DNA of 20,175 nucleotides from Synura sp. LO234KE (lineage: Eukaryota > Sar > Synurophyceae > Synurales > Mallomonadaceae): contig VKHC01000084.1 of the NCBI GenBank assembly GCA_015143735.1, positions 1 through 20,175 of the forward strand, written 5' to 3'. A program made the translations under genes and the position numbers. This document shows positions 9,316 to 18,636 of this stretch, piece after piece (the first letter of the stretch is position 1; each line of letters opens with the position of its first letter). The notes under the pieces were generated by a model. It saw only the letters and a program-made list of their open reading frames with translations, was not told the origin of the DNA and made no database searches.

Positions 9316-9687
9316 GTGGTTGTTATAATATCGGCACCGCCCGTACTATATGGGCCCCCGGCAAGGATTTTCAAAAAAAAGACTGCAGCATCCCCTAGAT
9401 TCATACAACAAAAACAAACTTATGGGATGGCTGGCGGCCCTGTTCGGTTCAAAGAGAAGAGTCAAACAGCGACGACAAAGGTTATTCTTAATCTATTCGT
9501 GCAGCGGTTCAAAATGAGAACAGAAGTGAGCCTACTCAGAAAGAAATATTCATAGGATAAATATAAGCACCGTTTTGAAAGGAAACTCGAAGCCTCGACA
9601 AAATACCGAAATCTGCAGACAATAAGAAACAGCAGCACAACATCCGCTCGATTGAGTAAAAAAGCATATTATCGCCTTAGCACTTAA
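9316..9687 (+). pseudogene. basic 123-codon frame broken by one TAG
   Basis: The frame runs from 9316 (GTG; the first ATG encodes MAGGPVRFKEK) to a TAG at 9553-9555. It then continues in the same frame for 43 more codons to a TAA at 9685-9687. Both halves are rich in Lys and Arg (for example VQRFKMRTEVSLLRKKYS before the TAG and DKYKHRFERKLEASTKYR after it). That continuity suggests one decayed coding sequence. The family is not recognised. Confidence 0.3.
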
Positions 9688-10225
9688 TTTCGGTCTAATA
9701 TCTCCCAAGCATATCATATTTTATTATCTATAATTTCATGATGAGTCGGTAAATAAATAATAATAATTTTAAAATCGCTTACAGAATCATCTCCTGCCAC
9801 CTCCGTATTTTCCCAATATGAATTCGAGCCAAGCAAGCCTTCTTAACCCATATTTCCGGTCAGATAAATCGTCCGTGGAGGTCCTCTGATCATATTAATC
9901 AACATATTCATAACAAGTCAAATTAAAAACAAGTTTTGTGATTTTGTGAAATATCAGCTCAAGTGTAGGAAAAATACAGAAATCTCCTTGAGTGTAAGAA
10001 ATTTTGCAAAAAGAATTGTCTGTACACATATTTTTTAAAATACAGAATTGTATGAAAATGAGCGTGTTCAAATACACTCTATTACCATCTCATCCACGTT
10101 CGGGATTGCACTAAAACAAGCAAACTCAAAAGTATTTCGGAACTGAAAAGTGCTGAAAAACAAAGGTCGGAAAGCATGAAAGGGAATATGGAATTTCAGA
10201 GGCATAATTAACGGTACCTCATCGA
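9688..10225. other. AT-rich spacer, nothing recognised
   Basis: Low-GC sequence with scattered stops on both strands. A 60-codon minus-strand frame at 9895-10077 looks like chance in AT-rich DNA. No RNA gene was seen. Confidence 0.45.
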
Positions 10226-10429
10226 ATGATTCTTTTACTGAAAAATTACAGAATTATTGTTCACAGAAATATCTCAAAGTCAAGTCAAGGATATCGCACA
10301 AGCGAAATCTTCAAAATCAAGCGGGGACGAAACTCAAACCAAAAATATATTGCCGAACAATGGCAAGAAACGGGATTCTTAGAACGCTTTGCCAAACATT
10401 CTAATGATGACATAGAATATATATGGTGA
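10226..10429 (+). CDS. hypothetical 67-residue frame, doubtful
   Basis: It has an ATG start and TGA stop and a basic composition (KNYRIIVHRN, EIFKIKRGRN, QWQETGFLERF). No domain is recognised. After the TGA the same frame continues with only two further stop clusters to about 10651, including a 47-codon open piece, so this may be part of a longer decayed coding sequence. An opposite-strand frame overlaps it. Evidence that it is a real gene is weak. Confidence 0.2.
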   Translation: MILLLKNYRIIVHRNISKSSQGYRTSEIFKIKRGRNSNQKYIAEQWQETGFLERFAKHSNDDIEYIW

Positions 10430-10828
10430 GGATGATGACATAGCTGCGTCCAAAATGGAATGCAAAAATTGCAAACATGTATGAGAATAAAGCGAGTTAT
10501 ATCAAATCGGTGATTATTTAAGAAGATATCAAGGTACAACAAATTGCAAAAATCTTTACATAGTCAAGTATATTATTCTGCTCACAGACGATTTATTCCT
10601 TATTCTTATTCTGGTCAAGTAAAACTAGCCGTTTCATTCATAAACAAAATATGAAATCAAGTCGTTTCTGAAAAATAATGAGAATTGCTTTGATAAGATA
10701 ATTTTTATGGCGTTAACCTTTTTGGTAAGGAAAAATATAGATGCGGGAGGGTACTTGTACACAAGTTCCTGATGATTGCTAACCATTTCATATTGTGTTC
10801 ATTTTTCCTGCGCGAACTGCATCCTCAA
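10430..10828. other. AT-rich spacer
   Basis: AT-rich. Apart from the worn continuation of the preceding frame (to about 10651), nothing is seen. Confidence 0.4.
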
Positions 10829-11019
10829 TGTGACATCACGATCTGCGAGTCTGTTTCTTCGGATTTCTTTTCATTTGATCAAATCATATTGTGATGAACC
10901 TCATCACCCGCAAGACGTTTAGTTGGATTTCTTTTATTGCCATCTAGATTTTATGTGATGTACATCGTAATCTGTATGACGGACCTTTATATTTTTTTTC
11001 TTTCCATCTTTTTTTTTAG
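10829..11019. repeat. degenerate 61-65 bp tandem repeat, three units
   Basis: Units start with tgtga at 10829, 10890 and 10954. They share the order tgtgatg/cacat, atc, a tctg/ccgc-type block, ggatttctttt, then cat(c/t)t and a T-rich end. Units 1 and 2 share ggatttctttt; units 2 and 3 share tgtgatg.acatc. Divergence is high, so it is old. Function is unknown. Confidence 0.45.
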
Positions 11020-11030
11020 ATGAAGATGGC

Positions 11031-11098
11031 TAAAGAAAAGAATCCGCCCTAGCCGACATGCAAAGAAAAGAGTCCGCCTCTATATCCCAAGAAAAGAT
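11031..11098. repeat. short tandem repeat with core aaagaaaagartccgcc
   Basis: Two adjacent units read aaagaaaagaatccgcc and aaagaaaagagtccgcc, about 30 bp apart, followed by a third partial aagaaaagatc. The purine-rich, AT-rich setting suggests slippage-derived sequence. Confidence 0.45.
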
Positions 11099-11463
11099 CA
11101 TCTTTTAGCGGTGCTTCACCTTTGCTTTTCTGTGGTTTTAACCATGATATATCTGAATGATTTAAAAAAGATTTTGATGGTTCAAAAAGGTGCACCGATG
11201 AACCCGTGCCGGAGTAGTAACTCTAGGATATTAGCTTATGCAAGATAAATTACAATCTAAGTTACTAAGTAGATTTAATATTAACATAGGGGAAGTGAAG
11301 TAATCCTCAGCAAGTGCAACTTCAAGTCAAAGTGGTTTGAACATGGATTGTAGAGGATATAAGTAGTATGTACAAAGTGGTACCCTTTACTGGCAATGAG
11401 TTATATCGTTGAGATAATTGAGAGCCCTAAAGCACCAATCAATTAATCAGCCACTGTACTCAA
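11099..11463. other. spacer, nothing recognised
   Basis: AT-rich sequence with frequent stops and no repeat or RNA gene that I can support. Confidence 0.4.
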
Positions 11464-11849
11464 GTGTTCGACACTAAAGATGTATATTCCTCCAGGAACA
11501 GACCCTTAATAGTTAGAAAGCATCGCTCCAAGCTATACCACTGCTTAGGATACTCCTCAGCACCGTCCTCCCTCACCATCCTAACTCAGTGCGAGACTGT
11601 TCTGGCTCGTATAAGCAGATATTCTGACAAACCGCTCGTGAGGACCGACGGGGACGAGTGGGGATGGGCGGGTGTAAGACTCTGCCAGAGAGCGTAGAAA
11701 AGTTCTCCCCGGGGATGTGTAGAACGAATCAACTTCCCCAACGATATAGAAGGAGACTCGCGTACATCGGTACATCAAAATCCGTAGTACCATCGGTGCG
11801 CCCAAATCTATCGGCAGATAATCCTTTTGTAGCTAAAAATGAAAATTGA
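11464..11849 (+). pseudogene. frameshifted coding relic in a GC-richer patch
   Basis: The frame 11464-11697 (no ATG at its start; includes PSSLTILTQCETVLARI and DGDEWGWAGV) overlaps a second open frame, 11658-11849 (includes KTLPESVEKFSPGMCRT, YRRRLAYIGTSK and PNLSADNPFVAKNEN), shifted by one. The patch is clearly GC-richer than its surroundings, and the hand-over near 11660-11690 is what a single indel in one coding sequence would give. No domain is recognised. Confidence 0.3.
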
Positions 11850-12246
11850 TATTTTCGTGGTGGGTTGTTCAGGCTTCATATTTGAAATTTACCTATTTAT
11901 CTAGTAACCATAAATATCTGGACCAAAAAATGCAAATAACAAAAATGCCGTTAGATAGTATCCTGACAACGGTTGCACGTTTTAAGCAAGTATTCAGTTC
12001 ACTAAAATATACAATTCAGTTAATAATGAAGTAGAAAAAATTAACTGTATCAACAACATCAAATCGTGCTGCAATAGTCCAGGAAGTTCAAGATGAGTAT
12101 TTCAGTGATGAAATGGAGGAATATAGATTGTTTTTAGATATGTTGCGACATAGCAGTCGCATAACACGTTTCGGCTTGCACGTTGCTGCGTGCCGCTGTG
12201 ACCGTGACTTTACTTGGATTTCTTTAACATCTATTACGCTTCTTTA
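11846..12246 (+). pseudogene. coding relic with in-frame TAG, running into an LTR-like start
   Basis: One frame stays open from 11846 (TTG) to TAA at about 12246 except for a TAG at 12032-12034. After the TAG it encodes acidic, protein-like sequence (SNRAAIVQEVQDEYFSDEME, then EYRLFLDM) up to 12142. There it enters tgttgcgac..., which may be an inserted LTR, so codons after 12141 are probably not native. The family is not recognised. Confidence 0.3.
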
Positions 12247-12363
12247 AACTTCTATTTTGCATTAGTATAAATACAACACTTCTACTATCACTACTTACAC
12301 ACACTGATTCAACCTACACTGTAGGTAAATAAATAAGAATTCTACGGGGTCGCTTGTCTAGCA
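12141..12363 (+). mobile_element. possible solo LTR remnant
   Basis: It starts tgttgcgacatagcagtcgca: a TGTTG start typical of Ty1/copia-type LTRs, with a small hairpin gcgac/gtcgc (12145-12149 and 12156-12160). A TATA box (tataaata, 12266-12273) follows, and then a polyadenylation-like aataaa (12328-12333). The 3' edge is uncertain; the nearest plausible CA end is 12363. I see no 5-bp target-site duplication and no primer-binding site directly after it. A ggtatcaaagc string, close to an initiator-tRNA primer site, lies 500 bp further on at about 12861. The call is therefore tentative. Confidence 0.3.
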
Positions 12364-14229
12364 GTGCCAGAGATTTAGGTTGCTTTAACTACTTGCATAC
12401 TTTATTCTTGGTTCACGATTGGGTTTGCCTTTGGCCACAGGTCATTAGCTGTATGGCTTAGTTGTAGCGTGGTTTGTTCTGCTACCTATTCTATGCTATG
12501 CTCTTTTCCTATCTACTCTTGTCCCTCAGTTTATCGACCACTGATCAAAATGCAGTGCATCTCCACTGCTGGGATCTAGCCTTAATTAACGTATTACATC
12601 TAGTAACTTATCGCCTCTATAGCTAGTTACACTACACTTACTTCTAACTTTTACCATTTACTTCTAGACTAGTAATCTTGTAGCCTAGGTAGTAACGTAT
12701 AAATCCAGAAGACTTTAACTAAATTAATTACTTGAGCATCTCATTTACCCACTCACACAGACATTCCTCATTTATTCATATAGAATAGCATAATAGGGTC
12801 GAGCGCATAACGAGCAGGCATGGGCGTTGAGCTCCAAGCCGAGGTTCGGCATGGCGGAAGGTATCAAAGCGGAGCGCACGGATTAATTTACGATCTGTCG
12901 AGAGCTTAGGCATATTGGATCTTACCTTGTATGTTATTCTGGAGGAACGCTTGGGGTGTTGGCAACAGCGCGCGACTTACGACCTTGGCGGCGAAGTGTG
13001 GTCTTCAGCTCAAAGTCGTGAGGAGCCTAAACAAGAGCAATTAGATGAGTTTGAGGTATCTGATACGTTAGAAATATTGTATGATACCTGTTTCAGGTCT
13101 CTAAAGCTGTGGAAGTAGAAGCAGTATTGCTGGGCAGAGTTAGCTTACCTCTATCTTGAGCACTGGATGGATTGGGAGCTGATAGATGAATTTTCGCTAT
13201 TCTGGAGTTGTTTCGCAGTCCTCTAAATTAGAAAATCATGTTAAAACATATAAATGACGATAATATGAACTTATCGTGGATGTGTTGGCCTTGGGGGATA
13301 TGCTGGACGGTTGGAAGTTAAAGACTCAGATACGGTCAAAATAGAAGTTGTTGAATCATTACCTAACCTTTGATGACCAAGAAACTGGAAATTTTATTGG
13401 ATTTGGTAAACAATTCATGGAGATAACTCAATCAAAAATTATGAAATACATAAAATTTTACTGAAGTTAATTTTTACAACTTTATGCACATGAGGAGTTG
13501 AACATTTTTGTATAATTTAAGTGGAGGAACCTTTTATGTCACTATTCAATAATGTATATTCGTATTATCGTGTCCTGCACTCTATTCCATTATTTTGATG
13601 CTTTTATAAAAGCATGGCACAATCGTGCATTCCTGCACACATTTACATTTACGACTTGCAACTTTCAATTATATTTACTCTGTCCCAAACCAATTAGGTG
13701 TGTGAAAGTTTGAATTGCCATTAGTATCTATATCATGGGATATTCCATCAGAAGCGTAGAAATCACATTTTACGTTTTTGAAATGTTAACACGGTAACTA
13801 TCAACACACTGTACACTTCTTACACAACTGCGTCTTTAAGTTGGTTTCTATGGATAAGGCTGCTATGTTCTCGGTTTTAAAGGTCCTAGTCTTTGGTAAA
13901 AGCTAGGTATTTGTTCAACAATAAAATCCAGGGTTGGTTTTAGTGCAGTTCAAAGCAGCAAACTACGGAGCTAGCTGATTTAAGATCGGAGTCAAAGGGG
14001 AGCTCATCGAGCAATACATAGATTAATTTTAAAACAATTTTCCAAGTAAGTACCAGTTTATATTCCGCTGGCTTGAAACAGAAATTTACCACTGAGACGC
14101 GCTTGTGATCATCGATTCGGCTTAGTTACGTGTTTAACTCATTTCTGCTCTATTTGAAACTGCTCTTGGTATTACTAGCGACTTTTTCTATATACTAGCA
14201 GTTGAGATAGCATTTTAGGATGCGTCACC
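12364..14229. other. long non-coding stretch, pyrimidine-rich at first
   Basis: To about 12800 the plus strand has clearly more C than G, and few open frames. Around 12800-13120 there is a GC-richer patch with a 67-codon frame (12915-13118, TTG start, no ATG, no recognised domain). From 13120 to 14229 the sequence is AT-rich with dense stops. It could contain the leader of a dead retroelement, but no gag or pol motif is visible. Confidence 0.35.
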
Positions 14230-14766
14230 TATAGGATCGCGAGAGGAAGAATATTTAAATTTACGTATTTGCAAGAGCGGGGAGTGGCACTACGTATATC
14301 ATGCTGTGTGTGACGATTTGGATATGAGATGACATACGTTTCGCGCGGGAATGTATATCACATGCGTGCGACGTGCGAGTGATGTCAGCAAGACGTGAGT
14401 GTCAAGCGTAAGCTAGGAGGCAGGTATACACGACAAAGAGTGAGTACAGGCACGTCTTGGAGCTATAGGGGAGGTCTAGTACCGTAACTGATGGGTAAGA
14501 GTGTGCGCAGGATGGCTACGAGAAGTTGCCTGGCAGGTCCTTAGCGCTGAGCGTCATATACCAGCCTACGTCAGGAGAGCATTTCCGGTCGTCCTGATAA
14601 TAGAATGAAGCGATGTGAGCGCTAGGGGGCTGATGTGTGACTTGCCTGAACTGCTCGTGTGTGCTTGTCGTTTACGGAGGGAGCTGTCAGCAGCCGTTGG
14701 TCAATGTAGTTTGAAGGGTCAGAAAGCCGTTGTCAGCGGGTGGTTCAAGGGAGCATATCTAGCGCG
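14230..14766. other. G-rich non-coding block
   Basis: On the plus strand G exceeds C and the block is GC-richer than its flanks, with many gtg/gcg strings and no long reading frame on either strand. It is followed directly by an ATG frame (14767-14850: 27 residues, MKGDSIQKSDIGTWWMIKVE..., stop TAA). That frame continues with only three more stops over about 120 codons, a layout like an untranslated leader plus a dead coding start. Not identified. Confidence 0.3.
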
Positions 14767-14850
14767 ATGAAAGGCGATTCAATCCAGAAATCAGATATTG
14801 GGACATGGTGGATGATTAAGGTGGAGCAATATCTGGAGGAGGGTCATTAA

Positions 14851-15605
14851 TATGTGACTCGAAACGAATTTATTTCTTCCGATCAGTCGGCCAGTTTTAA
14901 GAAAAAATTAGATAATGCCTAATATACTACGCCAAGAGATTACAGGAATCACAAAATTACTTTAAATGGTGCATTATTCGACACGATCTTATCATTTACA
15001 AGTTTTACTGTTGAGGGATCTGAAGGAAAATAATCTGGGATATTGATTGTTGCATTTAAAAATCATACCTGCAAGATTTTTTCCTATCTCTTTCTATTTA
15101 TTGAGAATTGAAATAGCAATTTTTGCTTGATTTTACTTGAATCTTATGCTCAAGTAAGAGGAGCACTTAAACCTCTCATGACGAAAATCACGAAAATTTT
15201 CATTTTCACCTGCCATCGTTGCCTGTTTCTTGAGAAATCCTGTTTATGCTATTTATTTGAAATTATAAAATTGACTCGAATTTCAACATTTTTCGGGTTG
15301 GGGTGACCGCACGTCTGTCGATACGCCACGGGCTAATGTAATTTTTATTAAGTTTACTTTTTGCTTTGTCGTTAAGAACTGTGTTTCTAGCGTTTGCAAC
15401 CAACAGTAGTGCCCTGGACTTAGTAGTACTAGTTGCAACTTCAGGTATCTGTTTCTGCGTTAAGTAGTCGTAGCGAGATTTTAGCGTCAGGGGTGTACGC
15501 AAGAAGTCGACCAAGTAGTGAGTTGAAACTCATTCCGAAACTCTTTTCATATCCCTCCGGTCTTGAAAAAGCAGCAGCGGCATAACATATATATTAAGTA
15601 GGTGA
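14851..15605. other. AT-rich region with a weak minus-strand frame
   Basis: Mostly AT-rich. The minus strand at 15263-15514 is open for 83 codons (TTG start, basic: KSRYDYLTQKQIPEVATSTT) but has no recognised domain and no ATG before residue 76. It may be another decayed coding piece. Nothing else was seen. Confidence 0.3.
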
Positions 15606-16357
15606 TTTTTCATAGGTAATCAAGAGAATCAAGATATTGAGGAAATTGAAGAAATCGAGATTGTGTTAACAGACCTCGAACCAGAATTACTTAACAATTA
15701 CTCAAAGCAATATTTTGGCGAAGCCGCGGCCGCTGAGGACCATGCGCCTGTTGGTTCAAGCGGAAAAGAAAATTTAAAACCAAACATTCTAGAACCTTCC
15801 ATGGAAATGCGTCGTTCTAATTTACAAGCCTTAATTGCACGCATCCAGTAGCAGATGGAGCAGAGCGAATAAGAAAATCGTTGAAGCAAAGATTGACCGC
15901 GAAAACAAGGGGTAAGCGATGAAAATCGCTCAACAAGTCGAGGTAAGAGTGAGCAATATAAAAGCCCGGGCAGGAAAACAGACTGAGAAACAGCCTGTTT
16001 TTGATGGGAAAATCGTGTCTCTTTAAGAAGCGTCCTCATGCACGCATTCCATATTAGGTGACGTTGATCGTATATTGATCAAAGTCGGAAGAGAGTGAAG
16101 CCAAGTGGAGCCACTTTGCGTGGGAGTACCCGATCGGCATCAAAGGCCTTTGAAGAGCAGAAGTAACGTCTGGTGCATGTGGACGCTTCACTGAAGGTCC
16201 ATTCAATGGAGATTGAGGCCGGCAAGAAAGCAATTCGAGAGCTGGGTAACGGGGTGAGTAAGAGCAACCGCAACTACTTGGAATCAACGGGCGAGATCGA
16301 AACTCAGACAGGTCTCCGAGTAGGCAATATTAAAACTGTGAATTCCCTGTTTGAATG
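15606..16357 (+). pseudogene. multiply disrupted coding relic, charged protein
   Basis: A frame opens after a TGA at 15603 and a possible splice acceptor (ttcatag, 15609-15615). It encodes acidic sequence (QENQDIEEIEEIEIVLTDLE) and then MEMRRSNLQALIARIQ, up to TAG at 15849. A second frame carries on at once with VADGAERIRKSLKQRLTAK. Further on, 16076-16357 is open in one frame except for a TAA near 16165, with basic (SRKRVKPSGATLRGSTRSAS) and mixed-charge (MEIEAGKKAIRELGNGVSKS) sequence ending at TGA. The whole stretch is GC-richer than its flanks and reads like one nuclear or coiled-coil type protein now broken by at least two lesions. An intron-containing gene is less likely because no GT-AG pair repairs the frame. 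The family is not recognised. Confidence 0.4.
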
Positions 16358-17110
16358 ATTTTCCTAAGTCAGGGTAACTTACTTTGAAGTTTTTGATAAC
16401 TTACGGAATATAAAATCGCAATATATTTAAGAAGAACGACAAATTGGTTTTGTGGTTAGGTAGTAGAAGGAAACTAAGAGACTTTGTACAAGTGGTAAAA
16501 ATTTGAAAATATTTTCCTCCTTTCTTTGTTAGGCTGTCTTGCGCAGCTTAAGAAGGGGAGACTCATCTCAGCGCGCTGTGCTATATTTCTGATATATGTA
16601 CTGTGCATCGTCTTGCCCATACCCCTACTGGGATTTGCCAATATGGGTCTTAGCAAATATATGCATATCACGTTTTTGCTAAGCTAAGTTTTAAAAAGTA
16701 CTTTGCAGCGTCTCTTACTTGTATTTGAAATAGATTAACATTTTATTTCTAAAGAAAACTTTTGTTTCTAACCTTATTTGCTTTGGCATGTGCGCTAAGA
16801 AGAGAGTCAGGTAATGATGTTAGTTCAACAACCACTTTAAAGTCCGCCAACACTTACACTCACGATAGGGGTTGTGTGTATCAAAAGGAGAAGAAACTAT
16901 CGTCAGTGTGTGTGAATAATTAGAGCGAGCACCAGCGAAGAATTCCCTTGTTACAGAGGGGACGAGGTTTGTCAGCCTAGGTAGGGCGTGTAGCCACCTA
17001 TTCCCCGTGCCCCGAGTCGGTATGAACCGGGCGGGTCGCGCCATCAGGTTCATCGGGCACAGTTATGCTGAGCTTGTTAATATTGCGATGCATGATAAAT
17101 CCAGTCCATT
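16358..17110. other. spacer with an imperfect inverted repeat
   Basis: AT-rich to about 16800. An inverted repeat (acactcacgatag near 16857-16869 and ctatcgtcagtgt near 16898-16910) could form a hairpin. A further GC-rich inverted repeat lies at 17007-17060 (gtgcccc...atgaacc / ggttcat...gggcac). The minus-strand frame 17053-16820 has an ATG (77 residues, basic N-terminus) but overlaps these inverted repeats and is not convincing as a gene. Confidence 0.35.
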
Positions 17111-17392
17111 TCACCCTCCGTACTCCTCCTGTGAATTAATACTAACTACACTACAAGATTTTCCGGGGCGAAAGAGTTGCTTTGTTGAGAGCCGCCGCGG
17201 CCCACCAACGGCGGGAATTATCATACTACTAGTCATCGCAATACATAACGCACCAAGAAGAACAATAGCTGTTTCGAGCAGTTGGGCGCTGATTGAATTC
17301 ATACCGAATTTGCGTCGATAACTTTCTGATTGCCACTTTTCCACGGCCATTTGCCGATCATGCTTGAAGACTGTTGGTGAAGGGCCTTTCAT
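17111..17392 (-). CDS. small single-span membrane protein, hypothetical
   Basis: The frame starts at ATG 17392 (the same frame is open upstream to a GTG at 17461) and gives 93 residues, ending in TGA. The layout is a polar, basic N-terminus (HDRQMAVEKWQSESYRRKF, about residues 11-29), one hydrophobic segment (LLETAIVLLGALCIAMTSSM, about 38-57) and a polar tail ending SQEEYGG. This is the shape of small membrane subunits such as those of mitochondrial complexes, but I do not recognise it. It lies on the same strand as, and about 290 bp downstream of, the CDK gene. Codon composition looks coding-like and the hydrophobic segment is uninterrupted. Confidence is limited by its size. Confidence 0.4.
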   Translation of the reverse strand: MKGPSPTVFKHDRQMAVEKWQSESYRRKFGMNSISAQLLETAIVLLGALCIAMTSSMIIPAVGGPRRLSTKQLFRPGKSCSVVSINSQEEYGG

Positions 17393-17682
17393 GATGGTTG
17401 TGGATGTAAGGGCGGGGCGCACCCGTAGTAATAAATAACTATATAAGATTTCGGGACGCACCCTCTTATGATCTAACCTTGGAAAAATAATTAAGTTTCC
17501 CGATTAAAACAATAAGATGGTCTACAACCAATTTAACATAAATATTTTATGATTATAAGAAAACGAGTCGACAAAATCTTGGTTCCTACACGAATAATAC
17601 GAAATCGTTTCTCTTGGTCCCCACCTCGTGCTCTTGCCAAACTTTCAGCGATAGCTAGCCTAGGAAATCATGAAAGAAACGG
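17393..17682. promoter_or_regulatory. 3' flank of CDK gene and upstream of the small membrane ORF
   Basis: AT-rich sequence between the CDK stop and the next minus-strand frame. On the minus strand tatata/ttatatag near 17438-17447 is TATA-like for the downstream frame. No other element was recognised. Confidence 0.25.
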
Positions 17683-18636
17683 TCACGAACATTCATCTCC
17701 CGTTTTGCGTACATTATCAGCCAGTCCGTTGAAGAAGGCGTGTCGCAAAGCTTCCTGGGCTGTGATTCTCCGCGCGGGATCATATGTAAGCATTTGCTGT
17801 AATAAATCTACCCCAATGCTATCCAATTTGGGAACTAAATGACAAAGGTTATCCGGGGCCGGGTATTCGGGGAAATCATGTTTGTAATCCGGAAGCTCTG
17901 ATAATCCTGGGAAAATAGATTCATTCGGCGTGCCTAAATGGCGAAATATTGTATCAAGTTGAGTTTGTTCCGATGTTCCAGTAAATAACGGTACTCCAGT
18001 CACCATTTCTGCCAGAATACATCCAATACTCCAGATATCCACAGGAGTGGAATATTTCCGTGACCCCAACAAGACATCAGGGGCGCGGTACCACAGCGTT
18101 ACTACTTCGTGAGTGTAACTTCGCACCGGGATTCCAAACGCTCTCGCCAAACCAAAATCAGCAAGTTTCAAATCGCCCTCACGATTAATTAATAGATTTT
18201 GTGGCTTCAAATCACGATGTAAAACACGATGAAGGTGACAGAAAGCTACACCGGTCAACAGCTGATACATAAACGACTTCACCACGGTGGCATCTAGCCC
18301 ACCTTCGCAGACATCCAAGTACTTTTTTAAGTCTTGATCCAGATATTCAAAAACTAAAGTCAACTTTCGTTCCGTATGCACTACATCATAGAGCCTATAG
18401 GAGCAAGGTTAACGAAGATCTAAATCCCAAGACAAATCAAACCTGACTATATTCGGGTGCCGGAGCTCTTTTAAAAGAGATATCTCTCGGATGGCTGTCG
18501 AAGGGATACCTTCATCTTCCGCCTCTAACCTTATTCTTTTCAGAGCAATTATTTGACCATTCATTCGATCTTTAGCCTTGTATACAACACCGTAAGTACC
18601 CTCTCCTATTTTCTCCAATTTCTGGTAGCGCTCCAT
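17683..18636 (-). CDS. PSTAIRE cyclin-dependent kinase (CDK1/2 type)
   Basis: Two exons, 18636-18443 and 18394-17683, join in frame over a 48-bp intron (donor AG|GTTTGA, branch-like gttaac, acceptor cctatag) to give 301 residues, close to the 290-300 of CDK1/CDK2. Visible landmarks are the glycine loop GEGTYG (11-16) with the inhibitory T14/Y15 pair; the catalytic lysine K33; the cyclin-binding PSTAIRE helix (45-51); HRDLKPQN with D126; DFG (144-146); and the activation loop [13 protein letters not shown] with the T159 phospho-site. All catalytic residues are intact. It phosphorylates Ser/Thr-Pro sites in complex with a cyclin to drive the cell cycle. APD (169-171) replaces the usual APE/SPE, as in Plasmodium PK5 and, as I recall, oomycete CDKs. 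The gene is divergent from the STK19-family gene. Orthology to CDK1 versus CDK2 cannot be decided here. Confidence 0.96.
18395..18442 (-). other. 48-bp GT-AG intron of the CDK gene
   Basis: It begins GTTTGATTTG and ends CTCCTATAG on the minus strand. Removing it restores the family-conserved [13 protein letters not shown]. Without it the frame hits a stop at 18409. Confidence 0.93.

Noticed and set aside
9316-15849. TAG read as a sense codon (stop-codon reassignment)
   Set aside because: The STK19-family gene ends in TAG just where the family ends, and the well-supported genes contain no internal TAG. Decay explains the interrupted frames better.
17007-17060. GC-rich inverted repeat with ggttcat strings, at first sight like a tRNA on the minus strand
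   Set aside because: The T-loop lacks the conserved A58 and no D-arm or anticodon arm can be drawn; the arms pair as one long imperfect hairpin instead.
17549-17842. Plus-strand open frame of 97 codons
   Set aside because: It overlaps the conserved C-terminal part of the CDK on the other strand and has no protein-like features of its own.
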